Shown in pieces: positions 52,196-64,000 of a stretch of 64,000 bases of DNA. Positions within the stretch are counted from its first letter, which is position 1, and every line of letters begins with the position of its first letter. Location: positions 14,434,075-14,498,074 of the forward strand of contig NC_026658.2 in NCBI RefSeq assembly GCF_000004075.3, read 5' to 3'. Origin of the DNA: Cucumis sativus (lineage: Eukaryota > Streptophyta > Magnoliopsida > Cucurbitales > Cucurbitaceae). Under the pieces are notes generated by a model. The model was not told the DNA's origin. It saw nothing but the letters and a program-made list of their open reading frames with translations, and did no database searches. A program made the position numbers and the translations under genes.

Positions 52196-54378
52196 CAATC
52201 AAACACGTATATAAACGCACAAAATAATTCTTTAAAAAAATGTATGGTTATTTGGAAATGGTAATATTAATAATAAAATTGGGAGGGGAGGGAGACTTAG
52301 ACTTCTTCCAAGGTCTAAATTAATCTTTTATTTTCAAATCTCAATAAGCAAGTTGTGTTGATGTTATATAAATTCCAATTTGCCCATTAAAAATAGTTGA
52401 ATTATATTAAGTATTAGACTATAATGTAAGAGATTTAAGAAATATTTTGAAAACGAAAAAATGTAGCTTTTTAAATTTTGTTTTTCTTTTATAATTTGGT
52501 TCATAATTCAACGACAATATTTAAGAAACATACAAATCATTGTAAGACGTGAAAATGAAATGAGTTTACTTTTTAAAATCAAAATGTTATCAAACGGGAT
52601 CTTACAAATATTAGTATTTTAATTAAAATACAACTATTAAAGTAGGTTAGTTTTAATAATAATTATCGTGATTTTCTTCTAGGTTCGACCATCATCCTTC
52701 TGTTAAACAAAAATGTTTTTAAAAATGAAAATATAATGTTTGAATTTACTTTAGATTTTATGTTTTAAGATTTTACACTTTTATCCCAAAATCTTCGTTA
52801 CGCCTTATCTTGGTCATTGGTGTTAACCCAAGTTAACTAATTTTAAATAGTTACGACCTCAAACATAAGTTATTATAATTCAATTACAATAACTTAAAAA
52901 CTACAATAATCCACTTTATATTATATAATTAACGTTGAACTCTTAATTGGCACATCTCTATCTTTGCCCTAGTGATAGGGTTAGATAAAACTATAAACCC
53001 TAATTGAGGATGGCTTTTAACAACCTATTTAAGCTTTACTTTAATTAATTTCAACGTGTTAAATTTTAGATTTAAACGTTTTAAAATATTTTTATATACA
53101 AATTAATTATAGTAAGCGTGATACTTTAATGTATCTCGAAATGTATTTATTTTTACATGTTTCATTATTATCCGTTATCACATAGAAAATTAAAGTATAG
53201 AAATAGATACGATCAAATATGCACCTAAATATTTTTAATTGTGATTTGGATTGTGTTACATCACACTTATAAACAGAAAAGATACTCAATTACTCGTCTA
53301 TTTATCAATTCAATATGGAGATTTTTTAAAAAGCTATATTAAAGTTTGATTTATATATTTCAAAATTGGACAGAGTATGTGGTAGATTGACAGATTGAGT
53401 TTGTTAATTTATGAGGGAACATATCCAATCTAGAAATCTTTATTTATTTATCTTATTAAAACTAAACAAATAAATGAAGAAAACATCACATCAAGACATC
53501 ATCAACTTGTTTATTTCATTTAACAATCACAAAATAAAATTAACCATCATATATCTATTGTACTAATTAAAAAAAAAAGAAAACAAATAGGTATCATCTA
53601 GTAATTGGGAAAATCAAAGCAATATGATCAGTGAAGAAATTCAATATTTTTTATAAATTTACATGAAATTATTTTTCAGAAAATAAACATATGTGATATA
53701 TGATATGCGCTTATAAATCAAAGTTCAAAATTGATAGATTTTTGTATGAAAACGAAAATTAGAAATTTTAAGTCTGTTTGAAAACCAATTTGTTTTTTAG
53801 ATAAAATAATGTATAATCATTAAAAAAATAGTTTTTTTATTTGAAATATAACTTGAGAATTTAACTTTTTATATCGAAGAAAATGAGAAAAAATATACTC
53901 AATTTTTAAAAAGTCTCAAATAATGTACAAAAACATAAATTAGAACATATGTTTTGAAATGATCAACTTAACAATCATTATATACAAATTTTAAGATTGC
54001 ACCAAGTCGGTTTACTTGGATTTAGTCTCTTAAATCACAAAAAAAAAAATTGAGAAAAAAAGAAAAAGAAATAATAGTTTGAGACATGATAACTAAAAAT
54101 GTCCACGAAACTCTATGATAGAACCGAAATGTCATTCTTCGTTCTCATTCTTACTCCCCATTTCATTCTCCATGCTTGTAAAATTTCTTTTGACGGGGGA
54201 TTAAGTTGAAAATCACCCTTAGAGAATTTGCAAGAATCCAGTTCTTGTTATTTTTTTTATTTTTCTTATCTTGAAATTGTATATTAGGGTTAGTTTTACA
54301 TTAGGTTTAATAAAAAATTTAATCTACTAGAAACTAATGAAGTTTTGAATATTCTAAGTATGTAATGTGTATAAATGA

Positions 54379-54545
54379 AGGGGCGCCGGTGGGGAGCTGG
54401 AGTTGACCGGGTTCGGTCACGTTCTACGCGGATTCAAACTAATTCCCATAACGCCGGCATGAAGAGGATCAACCCACGAGAGAAGGACTTGACTTTCAAA
54501 ACTGCGCGTCCATTGCCCGGTCACCCTTCTTTGGAAACTTCTATT
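54379..54545. other. Isolated GC-rich islet of unknown origin
   Basis: About 165 bases with many CG steps (GGCGCCGG, TTCTACGCGG, AACGCCGGC, ACTGCGCGTCC) in the middle of a very AT-rich stretch. A plus-strand frame is open across it (MKGRRWGAG start, 77 codons) but matches no family I know. It might be a captured gene or organelle fragment or a repeat part. Confidence 0.35.
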
Positions 54546-55519
54546 ATTGAAAATGTTAGGATGAATATTCATTGTTTCCTTTTTTTGAAAAAAATAATAT
54601 CTGTTTGAAAAATTAATAAAAGAGTTAATTGTACAACATAAAATAAAATAGATTGTTAGGCAAACTTAACTGAATAAGTACATTATTGCACATCTCATCA
54701 TTCATCCTCAAAATGTTTTTATTATTGTCTCGTATTTAATTAAGTATAATCTTTTCTTGTCTTAATTTAGGAGGGTTTTTATAAAAATATTTACATCGTG
54801 TAAAACAATTATCAAAAGAAAAAAATTCACACTGCGTGAAAAAATGATTTTACACTCAATTTAAATGATATTGTTGTACTAAGCGTTAACGATCTTTTAA
54901 ATCTTATATTGATATTGTTTTAGATCTTGTACCAGAAAAAAAAGAAGACAGAGATGGAGAAGGAGGAAGAAATTGTGGAAGAAAAAAAATGGAAATAAAA
55001 GGTGGAATAATGAAAAAGAAAAATTAATATTTGAGAAATTTTCATAAATATAATAAAATACCAAAATATTTATGGTCCGTGTAACATAATAAAAAATTAA
55101 TGAAGTCGACTATTTTTTTAAATACTCCGGTTTGCACTTTGTTTTTTTTTTTTTTTCCTCCTTTTTCATAGTCTTTTATCTGTTCTTCCTCAATTTTTCT
55201 TTTGTTTTTTTCACTGCAATTGTTTGGTTTAAGATCGTGTACCAAATATAAAATATCTACTTTTTTTTTCAAACGGTTATTATTTGGTTGTTCAAAAAAC
55301 TTATATAACAAATATAAAAAATATTGAAAAAAAAGTTGTTTCTATTTAAACAATGATATGCCAAAAATATTAAATCTAAACGATCATATACAAATAATCT
55401 TTAAAAAAAAATTTAGATTTGTCTACCCAAATATAAGCGACCATCGTTTACCAAATATATGATGTCATTGTGGGACTATGAACTTTTTCCAAATTGCTCC
55501 ATGTAAATATCTTGTTATA

Positions 55520-55621
55520 GCCAATATGAGCTTAGCTCAATTATGTTCCGTGGACAAGAGGTCCCTGGTTCAAATCCTCATCCCAGCATTTATTACAATG
55601 TCTTTGCAAAAAAAATATATT
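55520..55621 (+). mobile_element. tRNA-derived SINE
   Basis: It has an A-box-like TAGCTCAATTAT (55533-55544) and a perfect B box GGTTCAAATCC (55567-55577), then an A-rich tail. TTGTTATA at 55512-55519 and 55622-55629 forms an 8-bp target-site duplication. The acceptor-stem pairing of a true tRNA is missing, so this is a SINE and not a tRNA gene. Confidence 0.7.
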
Positions 55622-58600
55622 TTGTTATATATTTTTAAAAATTCTAATTATTTTGTTCATCATACTATTTTTAACCATATTTTCATAATTTATTCTATTT
55701 GTGTTTTTGTAAGGTTTTAAAATTTGTATAGAAAAGAGTTAAACCCAAAAAATTGATTGGATATATCTCATTTAATTCACACCATTATTGGCGGGGGAGA
55801 TAATTTAAAATATATTTTTACACTAGTTTAAATTTCAAAATAAAATACAAAAAAGAACATAATAGATCTCATCCAAAACAAAGGCATAGGATCTAACAAG
55901 TTTCCTAGAAGAGCATGCATAAGCTTCACAACCAAAGTAAAATGAGAGATATGGTGCATTTTCATTATGTTATAAAGTATTTAATTTAAAAAACAATTCA
56001 TTTTTTTAAAAAATAGTAATATATATATATTAAACCATTCCTATTAAAAGTGTTTAAATAAAAATGAATTTTGAAGATTATCAATTCAAAAAATTCTCAC
56101 AAACATGCATCTCTTTACACGAAATAAACAAGAGGATTTGTTGATCTCATGATAATAATAACAACGATAACATAATAAAAAACAAGAGCATCATCATATC
56201 ATATGACATATATAACATAAACTAATATAGTTATTAATTATTTGTTTTAGTGTCTTTTGTTTTCGTCCACTCTTGAATAATGGATTGTTCATACTAAGTT
56301 TTGCAAGCTAAAATAATGTATGTTCATACGATGTTATTTAAAAAAAAATGAAGACTCTTGTAGATAAATTGTGATACATGAAATACATTTCATAAAGGGT
56401 GCCGTCACCTTTGATGACATTTCAGTATTTAAAAATGTTTGTTTTCTCTCTCATAATTTTACCGTAATTTCTCATCTATCTTTTTAATAAAACAATAGAA
56501 TTCTCGTAATCTTCTTCTTCCAAAAAAATAATAACAACAACAAAAAAGCATTGCTTTCAAAATTATTGGACTCAAAATCTAATAGTCTCAACATTGGTCG
56601 ATTGCATATGAAACACTAATTTTCTCAAAATAATCTTGGTAGTTCCATTTACATCCATCATCCCAAATAACATTAACATTAGTTTAAACTATACATAAAT
56701 CTAGCTATGTTGGACCCTATTAATAGAAGACACAAGTAGAAAACGCGTTATGCAGTTTTTTCACAATTCTTACGAAATAGATATAAAAAAGATAATGATC
56801 GTCTTGTTGAGTGAAATAATTAGTTTTTTTTTGTAAGAAACATAATAAGAATTCGATTCTCCTTTAATCAACAAACTTTGAAGTCCAAACCTCAATTTCT
56901 ATAGTGTTTCCAATACCTTTTAGTTAGAATAATATGGATCATTTTGCTCCCAAAAAGGCCTTGAAAACCATTATTCTTTTTATCATCCTAAAGAACCCAT
57001 TCTATCCCCCACTAGATATTTGATCCTCCAAAAGAACATTTGCATATATCAAGGGCATTATACTTTGGCATATTTACAGTAACTTTGCATTAGAGTATAT
57101 ATTGACTTCTAAACATACAACGTCTCATTTGAGGTCATAGGTCTATTATTTGATAAATATAACAAGAATCTTATAACGAACACTTTATAAATTACTCTTT
57201 TTAAGAACTTAATGTTTTCAACAAATACCTTTAAAATAATTAGTATTAATTTACAAAACTGTTTTTTCCTTGCACCAATGGAAGTGATTTTAAGTGTTTG
57301 AAAAATACTAGAAAATTGCTTTTACTTCATTCTAACCACTTTTCATTACTTTAAAAGCCATGTGGATATTTAGTGTAATGCACAAATTCGAATATTTGGA
57401 TGGTTGTTAGATCCAATAAAATCATTTCCTTAAGTTGATTTTGGCTTTCACATTCATGTACATTAATTTTTGCTTTAATCATTTTAAATCAAACACACTT
57501 ACTTTTGTAATGTTCACTCCACTCAGCACAAAAGTGTAATTGATAAGATCTAATGCAAACCCAATGACATAAATTTGAATAATAATACTAGTAAAAAGAA
57601 TGTACCAATTAAAATATATGGAATATAGAATGACAACTTCTTTCATCTCATATCAAAATAAATATCATATAACATTTTTGTTTGTGATGTAAGGATTAAT
57701 TATTTGATGGGATGTGACCCATCTTTTTCTCTTTTTTCCTCCAAAGTAGATCAAAATGAAACATGTGCTGCGATAAAGCATTAACTTAGCTTAGGTTTAG
57801 CTGCGTAAAGAGAAAGCAAATAATTGCATCATCTATAGGGACTAACAAGCTAAAATTGGTAATGTCTTTCTTGTACGATATGATACCACAATAGTGACGG
57901 ATGAGTTACATAACTCTAACCATATGAGTTTAGTTCAATAACAATTGATATGGATTACCTTTTTAAAACTCGTGTATTTTTTTCCTTAAAAAAGTGTAAA
58001 GAATTTATTCATAGTCTTTTGATTCAACTTGGTTGACATATAATACATTTCTAGTGGTTGTAAATTTATTAGCAAGAGTTAGGACATCGTATAAATTATT
58101 TTAGGGAGTTTGGTGATTGTGCTAACGGAATGAGTTGAAAATAATCTGTCAATCATGATAGAGAGTAACAAATATTTAATCTATAAATATTTTTTTCTTA
58201 TAGTATTCTCCTCCTCATTTATGATGAGACGATGGTTGAAAAGTAGCTAGTTGGTTTGTGGTATTTTATGTCGAGTAAAAAATGTTTCGTTTCCATACTT
58301 TTTATACTTGAATAATTGACGTTGTATTTTGTAGTGTCTCTATTACGTACCTTCAACCCTTCCCCTCTGGTGTACACTCACCTATCAAACGACTCTCTCA
58401 AAAGTCAATATAGCTTTTACAGTTTTTTAATTAAAAAAATTGTATAGTAAAGGTCAAACCATTGATATCTGTAATTAATATAATTAATCTTTTATACATT
58501 GGTCATGAAACTAATTATTACTTCTATCACACAGTAATTTCTTACCAATCCCTCTACACATGTTAATTTCTCTTTAACTCTAACTAGTCTTTTGGCATAA

Positions 58601-58930
58601 ATATTCATTAATACACCAACAAAATTTCTCTTTACAACATCTTTTTCTCAAATTGATTTCACCCTTTCTTCTATCACACATGTTTCTTTCACTAATTCAT
58701 TTTCTTTCTAGAATATTATTCCACCCATATTTCACTCTACCCGTTTCTTCATAAATAATCAAGATCCTTCCTTGAATACATTTTCCTCTTGTAAGAAATT
58801 AAATATTCTTTCCTTGTAACCTAGTAAATAAAAACTACTTTAATTTTTCAAACATAAATCTGTGTGTACATGTGTGTGATAGGTAGCATCCAATTTTTAG
58901 TTATATAGGGAAAACTAGTAATTAATCCAA

Positions 58931-58954
58931 TACATATATATATATATATATATA
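58931..58954. repeat. TA microsatellite
   Basis: About eleven TA units in intergenic DNA. Confidence 0.8.
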
Positions 58955-60213
58955 CTGATACATTTTTAATTATAACAATAATATTGAATTCAAATATATT
59001 GAGAGTAATGCATATGGTGATCTTATATGGTTTTGAGAGAGAATTAAAAATTTGAATTTACTAATTCAAATTTCAAAAGTTTGACTCATGCAGGGTTGGT
59101 TACTTAAAATATGCCATATGTAAATATATACGTAAACATTACAAAAAAGGAAAAAGAAAAGTAGAATTGAGCGTAAAGTATTGGATTGTAAATTGTAGTT
59201 TGAAAAGGACTCACGTGGAAAATAAAATAAATAATTTAAATTCGAAATATTCTATAAAAAAAAGTGGAGGAAATGTCCATTGCCACCTAACTAACCGCCG
59301 ATTGCCAGGTAATTTTTGTACCCTTTCCACACGTGTGACCCAGTCACCGACATGTTTGGAGGATGCATTTAGGTATTAAAAGCTATGACCATTTGAAGAA
59401 AATAATATTTGGTAAATTCGACTTATAAACCATGAAAATTGAAGTAAAAATCTGTATAATTAATATAATTTATGTGATTGTGTAAGTTTGAAATTGTTTA
59501 ATTTTAAATTTTGGATTAGGTTTGATGATTTAATTCTTAATTTTGGAAGTCTTAAGGGATATATTTGCAACACCACCCTAAAATTATTGTCAAATTGAGT
59601 GTAATTTTGTTAACATGATATTTCTTTATTATGAATTTCAAATATGGACCGAACAATGCTTTAGCTCAATTTAACTTATATGTATTATATTAAAGAAAAG
59701 GAAAAAACTAACATCTATTAATGTAAATATAAATATGAAAATGAAAATGGATAGAAGGGAATAATTTTGTAAAGCCGTAGTTTTATTTATAAATAAAATG
59801 CCAGCGAAATATGAATAATAATAATAATAATAAATCAAATGGTAGTATTTAATTTGAGCAAGAAATATAACCAATAAAACCCAACTTAGGACAAAACTAG
59901 AGTAACTACGTAATAAATATCTTAATAAACTTATATAAAATCAAAGTTGAACTTTCCTATTCATTTATAGTTCATCTATAAAGTTCCTAGAAGTTTTAAA
60001 AGTATTAACAAATTTTGATTTAACTTCCCTTTCAAAAAATAATTAAATATATATATATATATATGTTTATATATACGAAATTATTTATTTGAAAAATTAG
60101 AATGATGAAAACGTAAGACAGACAAAATTTATGAAGGAAAAAGAAAAGGTGAGGAAATTGAGGGGAAAAAATAATGCTTTATTAAATTTCAACCAAACAC
60201 GTAATAAAGACTC

Positions 60214-60460
60214 CTCACCGTCTTGGCTCAGCAAACGCTATGCCTAACGGAAACGGTAACGTCATTAGATTGGACCAAACAAAAACGAACCGCACCGGAC
60301 GACCGTTAACAAAAAACAAAGAGGGGAAAAACACCGTCTTCGTTTTGTAAGTGGGTCCCAGTCCAGTCAGTAGATAGAAACGACACGTAAGACTCACAAA
60401 TAACATAACAACCGTAGCTGGAATCAACGATAGTCTTGCTTCCCCGAATATACGCATTTA
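60214..60460 (-). other. GC-richer islet with an 80-codon ATG frame
   Basis: A stretch less AT-rich than its flanks, with an ATG-started minus-strand frame (60457-60215) of 80 codons that has a hydrophobic middle (LIPATVVMLFVSLTCRFYLL). No family is recognised. The sequence (GTGGGTCCC, CGGTAACG, ACACGT) looks more like a plant promoter or leader than a conserved gene; it lies about 850 bases before the pyrophosphatase leader. Confidence 0.25.
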
Positions 60461-61260
60461 TCTACTTAATTATTATTATTTCTTCTTTTCTTTTCAACAT
60501 TTAATTTTCCAATACCTCACTTTACTTTCTTAACCTTAAATTAATTGCTTCAAATATTCTTGAATTTTTTTATTTTAATTGCTTCTAATAAAATTGAAAA
60601 TTTGTAATTTATAGAAAACAAAGAAAACCATTTATAAAATATATTAATTTTTTTAAATAAGCTATAAAAAGGATAATGAATTTACCTATATTTTGTAAAT
60701 AATTTTAACATTTTTCTATTTTTAAAAATATGTGTAAAATTAAAATAATTTTTTAGAAAAAAATTGACATTGGAGTTACTTCTGTAGTGAAATTTATGAA
60801 TTTTGACAAAATAAGTTTTTTCATGCCAAACTTTAATGAGTTGGAAAATTTTCAATTTTATATTTTTGTTACAATTATATATGGAAGATATTTTCGGAGT
60901 AATTGTACGTGTTAATTTATTTTAAATACATATATCACAAAATTTCATTGCAGATTTTATTTATTTTGTTATAATGAAAAATGTAAAGAAAGAATGGCTC
61001 AAAATGAATGTACGAAAATTAATCTACACATGCTAAACTAATTATTAATTATTAAATACTAAATATTAAGAACTTTTCTTAATGTTTGAAGTGATTGATT
61101 AAAATATATTACCATAATGGATAATTTTTAAAAAGAGGAAAATATTTAAACAATTAATAAAATGGAGTAAAATTCAGATTTTTTTTTTCGAAAATTTATT
61201 ATTATTTTGTTTGAATTTTCATTATTTAATTCTGTGAAGAAACTGGAGAATTTTCGCTTT

Positions 61261-62967
61261 TGTCTGCTCTGTTCTTTCTCTCTCATCTCTTTCATTCCCT
61301 TTAAAATGGCGTAAGAGGAAGAGAGCGGGAACGTGTATCGTACAGCTTCTCTTTGCTTTCTCTCCTCCTCACCCTTTCCTCCTTCACAACCTCAATCTCT
61401 TGCATTGAGATCTGCGCTTCCGTTTTTTGCCTTTCCATTTCTCCTCTCAAGCTTTCAGGTTTCATTTCTGAACTCTAGATCTTCAATCTCTTCACCTTTT
61501 TCTTTCGGTTTCATATTCTTGCTTCTTGCCATATCTCCTTACTCCGGGAGATCCTCTCTTGGAGTGAGTTTTTTTTTAATCTTGTTTGTTATATTCTGTT
61601 TGTTTGCTATCTGCCTCCTTGCGGTGTTATTTTAAGTTTTTTGATGGAGTTATGGGAGCGTATGACTGATTTTGACTGTTTTTGACTGTTTTTAAAATAT
61701 ATTGTGATTAATGGAGTTTATTTTCTATGAAATATATCTGAGTTTATTTTACCTTATTTGCATGGAAGATGCTGTATGTTAGATCCAGGCGATCGTTGTT
61801 TGTTTTGTTTCCTTTGCTCTAGTTTGTTGCTGGTAATCTGCTTGTGAATGCATTTTGAATCTGTGGTTATAATAAGAGGCGTTGTGAACGTTGATACTGT
61901 TGTTCTGCTTAGATGCCTTCCCGAGAAAAGATCAGAAATGCAAAGAGGCAGAGTTTAATGAGAAACTAAGTAAATAGTTGAAACGAAAAGCATAAGGAGA
62001 ATATATAAAAGAGAGAATGAATTCCTACTCGAATGCTTGATGGAACTTTTTCGTTTCTGGATGTTATGAACAATGATATGGAAAAGTTGTGGATGTTGTA
62101 TTCTAGTCAAGAAGCACGCGGTCTTTGGATCTATCGTTTTTATTTAAAAAAATATTTTTCCTTAGCGCAATGTCAAATTCTACGTGTTTTTTGTTAAATA
62201 CCTGTGATGTTGATGGAGCTGCTGATATTTCGGCTATCGTTCAATAACAATGTTAATTAATTTCTGAATCTAAGCAATCGTGTATGCATTTGTGAATGAA
62301 TAAGACCTACAAAGATGACGGCAACGGTGACATGACTTTGTATTCTGTGTTCCTTTGAGTGGCCTCTGCTTGGACTCTTGTTTTGGTTGGTTGGTCTTTC
62401 ATATTAGAGATCCTGATTTCTTACTTGTGAAAGTGCAAGTTGATGTTGCAATATATGTTAGTACTCTGTCTTCTTCTATGATTACGAGCATGTTGACTGA
62501 TTGAATCTGATAAATCTGTGAAAGATTACGGTGAAAGTCATGCTATTCTCTTCGCTTTCCATTGTTAATGTTGCACGAGCTTTTGGATAGCGTTTGATGT
62601 TTAATATTTTAAATAAGCACTTCTGATTGTGTTTTTGTTTTTTTAGAGTTCCAGACATGTATTAGAGATCAAGCTTTTCCTTGCACCATTTCTTTTAGAT
62701 GCCTTTCAGTATTTCTTAATATGTTCAGTCATTTCTTTTATGATATGATGATCAGTGTAAACTCAATGGTGTAAGGCACTTGTTACATCCTTGGGACATG
62801 TAAATTTATATCAAACGTCATTTTCTGATTACACCCGTTTGCATAAGTATTGATGTGGAATGAACAATGTGCTTGGAATGTATGCTTTATAGAGAGTCTT
62901 AAGATACACTCTTGAACTGAAATTTCTTTTGAAAGTAAATATGCTGAATTGCTGCTTACACTTCCAG
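61261..62967 (+). promoter_or_regulatory. Pyrophosphatase leader exon and long leader intron
   Basis: A CT-rich leader (about 61270-61458) ends at a likely donor, GCTTTCAG|GTTTCA (intron from 61459). The T-rich sequence that follows ends at acceptor CTTCCAG (62967), ten bases before the ATG. This implies a leader intron of about 1.5 kb, a type known to raise expression in plant housekeeping genes. A two-codon upstream frame ATG GCG TAA lies at 61306-61314 in good context. The donor choice is tentative (an alternative GTGAGT is at about 61565). Confidence 0.5.
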
Positions 62968-62976
62968 CTTGCTGTT

Positions 62977-64000
62977 ATGGCTCCTTCAAATGGAACAACA
63001 AACAATGCCCATCCTTCCCCACACCCGCCACTGAATGAGAGAATACTATCATCCATGACTAGGAGATCTGTTGCTGCACATCCTTGGCATGATCTTGAAA
63101 TAGGTATGCAATATACCTCACTGCCATTTATTATACCTTTTATATGGATGAGAATTTATAGTTAGAATGAGCTACTAATTAACAAATCTTTTATTCTCTA
63201 TTTCAGGACCTGATGCTCCAAAGATTTTCAACTGTGTAAGGATGCTGTCCTGAATTCCATAATATCATACATTGTTTTCTTTAAAAATATTGTATTAGTA
63301 TGTGACATAATTTCATGAGAGTGCCATAAGGTTTGAACCATGCATAAGAACTTTATAGTTGGATATTGACATTATTCAAGTGGCAGATCAGTATTTTTAA
63401 TTTTTTTTTATGTTTTCTTCTTCTTATATTAGTACCTTAGCTTAGACTTTTGAATTTTCACAAAAAGTATAGAATATTGATGCATAAATTTATGAATCTT
63501 GGTTAATTTTCATCATGCAGGTTGTTGAAATAGGAAAGGGAAGCAAAGTGAAATACGAACTTGACAAAAAAACTGGTCTGATCAAGGTAACAATAAGCTG
63601 ACTTGTATTTTGTGTTGGATTTTAGCTGTCCTTCAGTTGAATAAAACACCCCACTTTTATTCAGGTTGATCGGATTCTTTACTCATCTGTTGTGTACCCA
63701 CACAACTATGGCTTCATTCCTCGAACTCTTTGCGAGGACAATGACCCCATGGATGTCTTGGTCATCATGCAGGTACACTACAATTGTTTCTTTAATGGAA
63801 GTTGCACTTATTAATATGCTGAATATTTCACCTCATCTTCTTCTAAAATATTTTCAGGAGCCAGTTCTTCCTGGATGTTTTCTGAGGGCTAAAGCAATAG
63901 GCCTCATGCCTATGATTGACCAGGTAACTCTTCTCGAATAAATGATTCCCTTTTGTTCTTAAATACAAGAGATCTAATTATAACTATTACAGGGTGAAAA
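62977..64000 (+). CDS. PPA: Soluble inorganic pyrophosphatase, family I (partial, cut by window edge)
   Basis: Coding exons are 62977-63103, 63207-63235, 63521-63586, 63665-63772, 63858-63923, and the first eight bases of the next from 63993, all in phase. About 134 of an expected 210-220 residues are present; the rest lies past the window. The enzyme hydrolyses PPi to phosphate with Mg2+, pulling biosynthetic reactions forward. The signature DNDPMDV is at 99-105 (in [13 protein letters not shown]) with its catalytic aspartates. [27 protein letters not shown] and [19 protein letters not shown] are also family-conserved. The start at MAPSNG with a short Pro/His-rich N-terminus and no transit peptide fits the cytosolic plant PPA isoforms. 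Confidence 0.95.

Larger units (their letters stand above)
51621..61260. other. AT-rich gene-poor region
   Basis: No gene is supported over 9.6 kb. It contains a MITE-like copy (about 52029-52195), a GC-rich islet (54379-54545), a SINE (55520-55621), TA microsatellites (about 58933-58953 and 60049-60064), an AAT run (59815-59832) and a second GC-richer islet (60214-60460). The rest is AT-rich DNA with chance frames. Confidence 0.5.

Noticed and set aside
55520-55590. tRNA gene
   Set aside because: The B box is perfect, but no acceptor stem or full cloverleaf can be formed, and target-site duplications flank an A-rich tailed unit; called a SINE.
61333-61635. 100-codon plus-strand frame as a separate gene
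   Set aside because: It starts at GTG, not ATG, and is the CT-rich pyrophosphatase leader running into its intron.

Overview
This is nuclear DNA from a flowering plant, probably a eudicot. The genes carry many short spliced exons with GT..AG borders, the intergenic DNA is very AT-rich, and the proteins are plant families. The wording of the proteins and the type of dispersed repeats suggest a cucurbit (Cucumis or a relative). That is inference and was not tested by any search.

Eight complete genes and one gene cut by the right edge can be supported. From the left: (1) a 97-residue plant protein of the TIGR01589/A_thal_3526 family, minus strand, 875-1356, in three small exons; (2) an intronless mitochondrial-type PPR protein, minus, 6759-8309, head to head with (3) plastid diaminopimelate epimerase (lysine synthesis), plus, nine exons, 9127-12104; (4) a mitotic kinesin-5, plus, 23 exons, 14327-20300, with a perfect MSA element upstream; (5) an intronless two-finger C2H2 repressor of ZAT type with an EAR motif, plus, 23235-23723; (6) translation release factor eRF1, plus, intronless coding region after a leader intron, 26244-27554; (7) a WAT1-related (nodulin MtN21/EamA) transporter, minus, seven exons, 30019-32681; (8) a RAB8/RABE1 small GTPase, minus, eight exons, 46474-51086; (9) the first five and a bit exons of a soluble inorganic pyrophosphatase, plus, from 62977 to the edge.

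Two large gene-poor stretches, about 32.8-46.4 kb and 51.6-61.2 kb, hold decayed transposons and repeats. They include a wrecked MULE transposase (38.06-39.19 kb) with a probable leader and a striking cluster of palindromic GTCGTG/CACGAC motifs (39.64-40.21 kb), several MITE-like dispersed repeats, and a tRNA-derived SINE with target-site duplications at 55.5 kb. The 1.8-kb third intron of the RABE gene is itself a nest of insertions: a hAT-like MITE, a GC-rich block between direct repeats, and a second SINE.

The genes do not form one pathway. They are an ordinary plant mix of housekeeping genes (eRF1, RABE, pyrophosphatase, DapF, kinesin-5) and regulatory or transport genes. I see no bacterial-style operon, CRISPR array or defence system. 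The less ordinary signals are the palindrome cluster, a hairpin/short open frame at 46.1 kb, isolated GC-rich islets at 54.4 and 60.3 kb, and an unusual leader in the pyrophosphatase gene.
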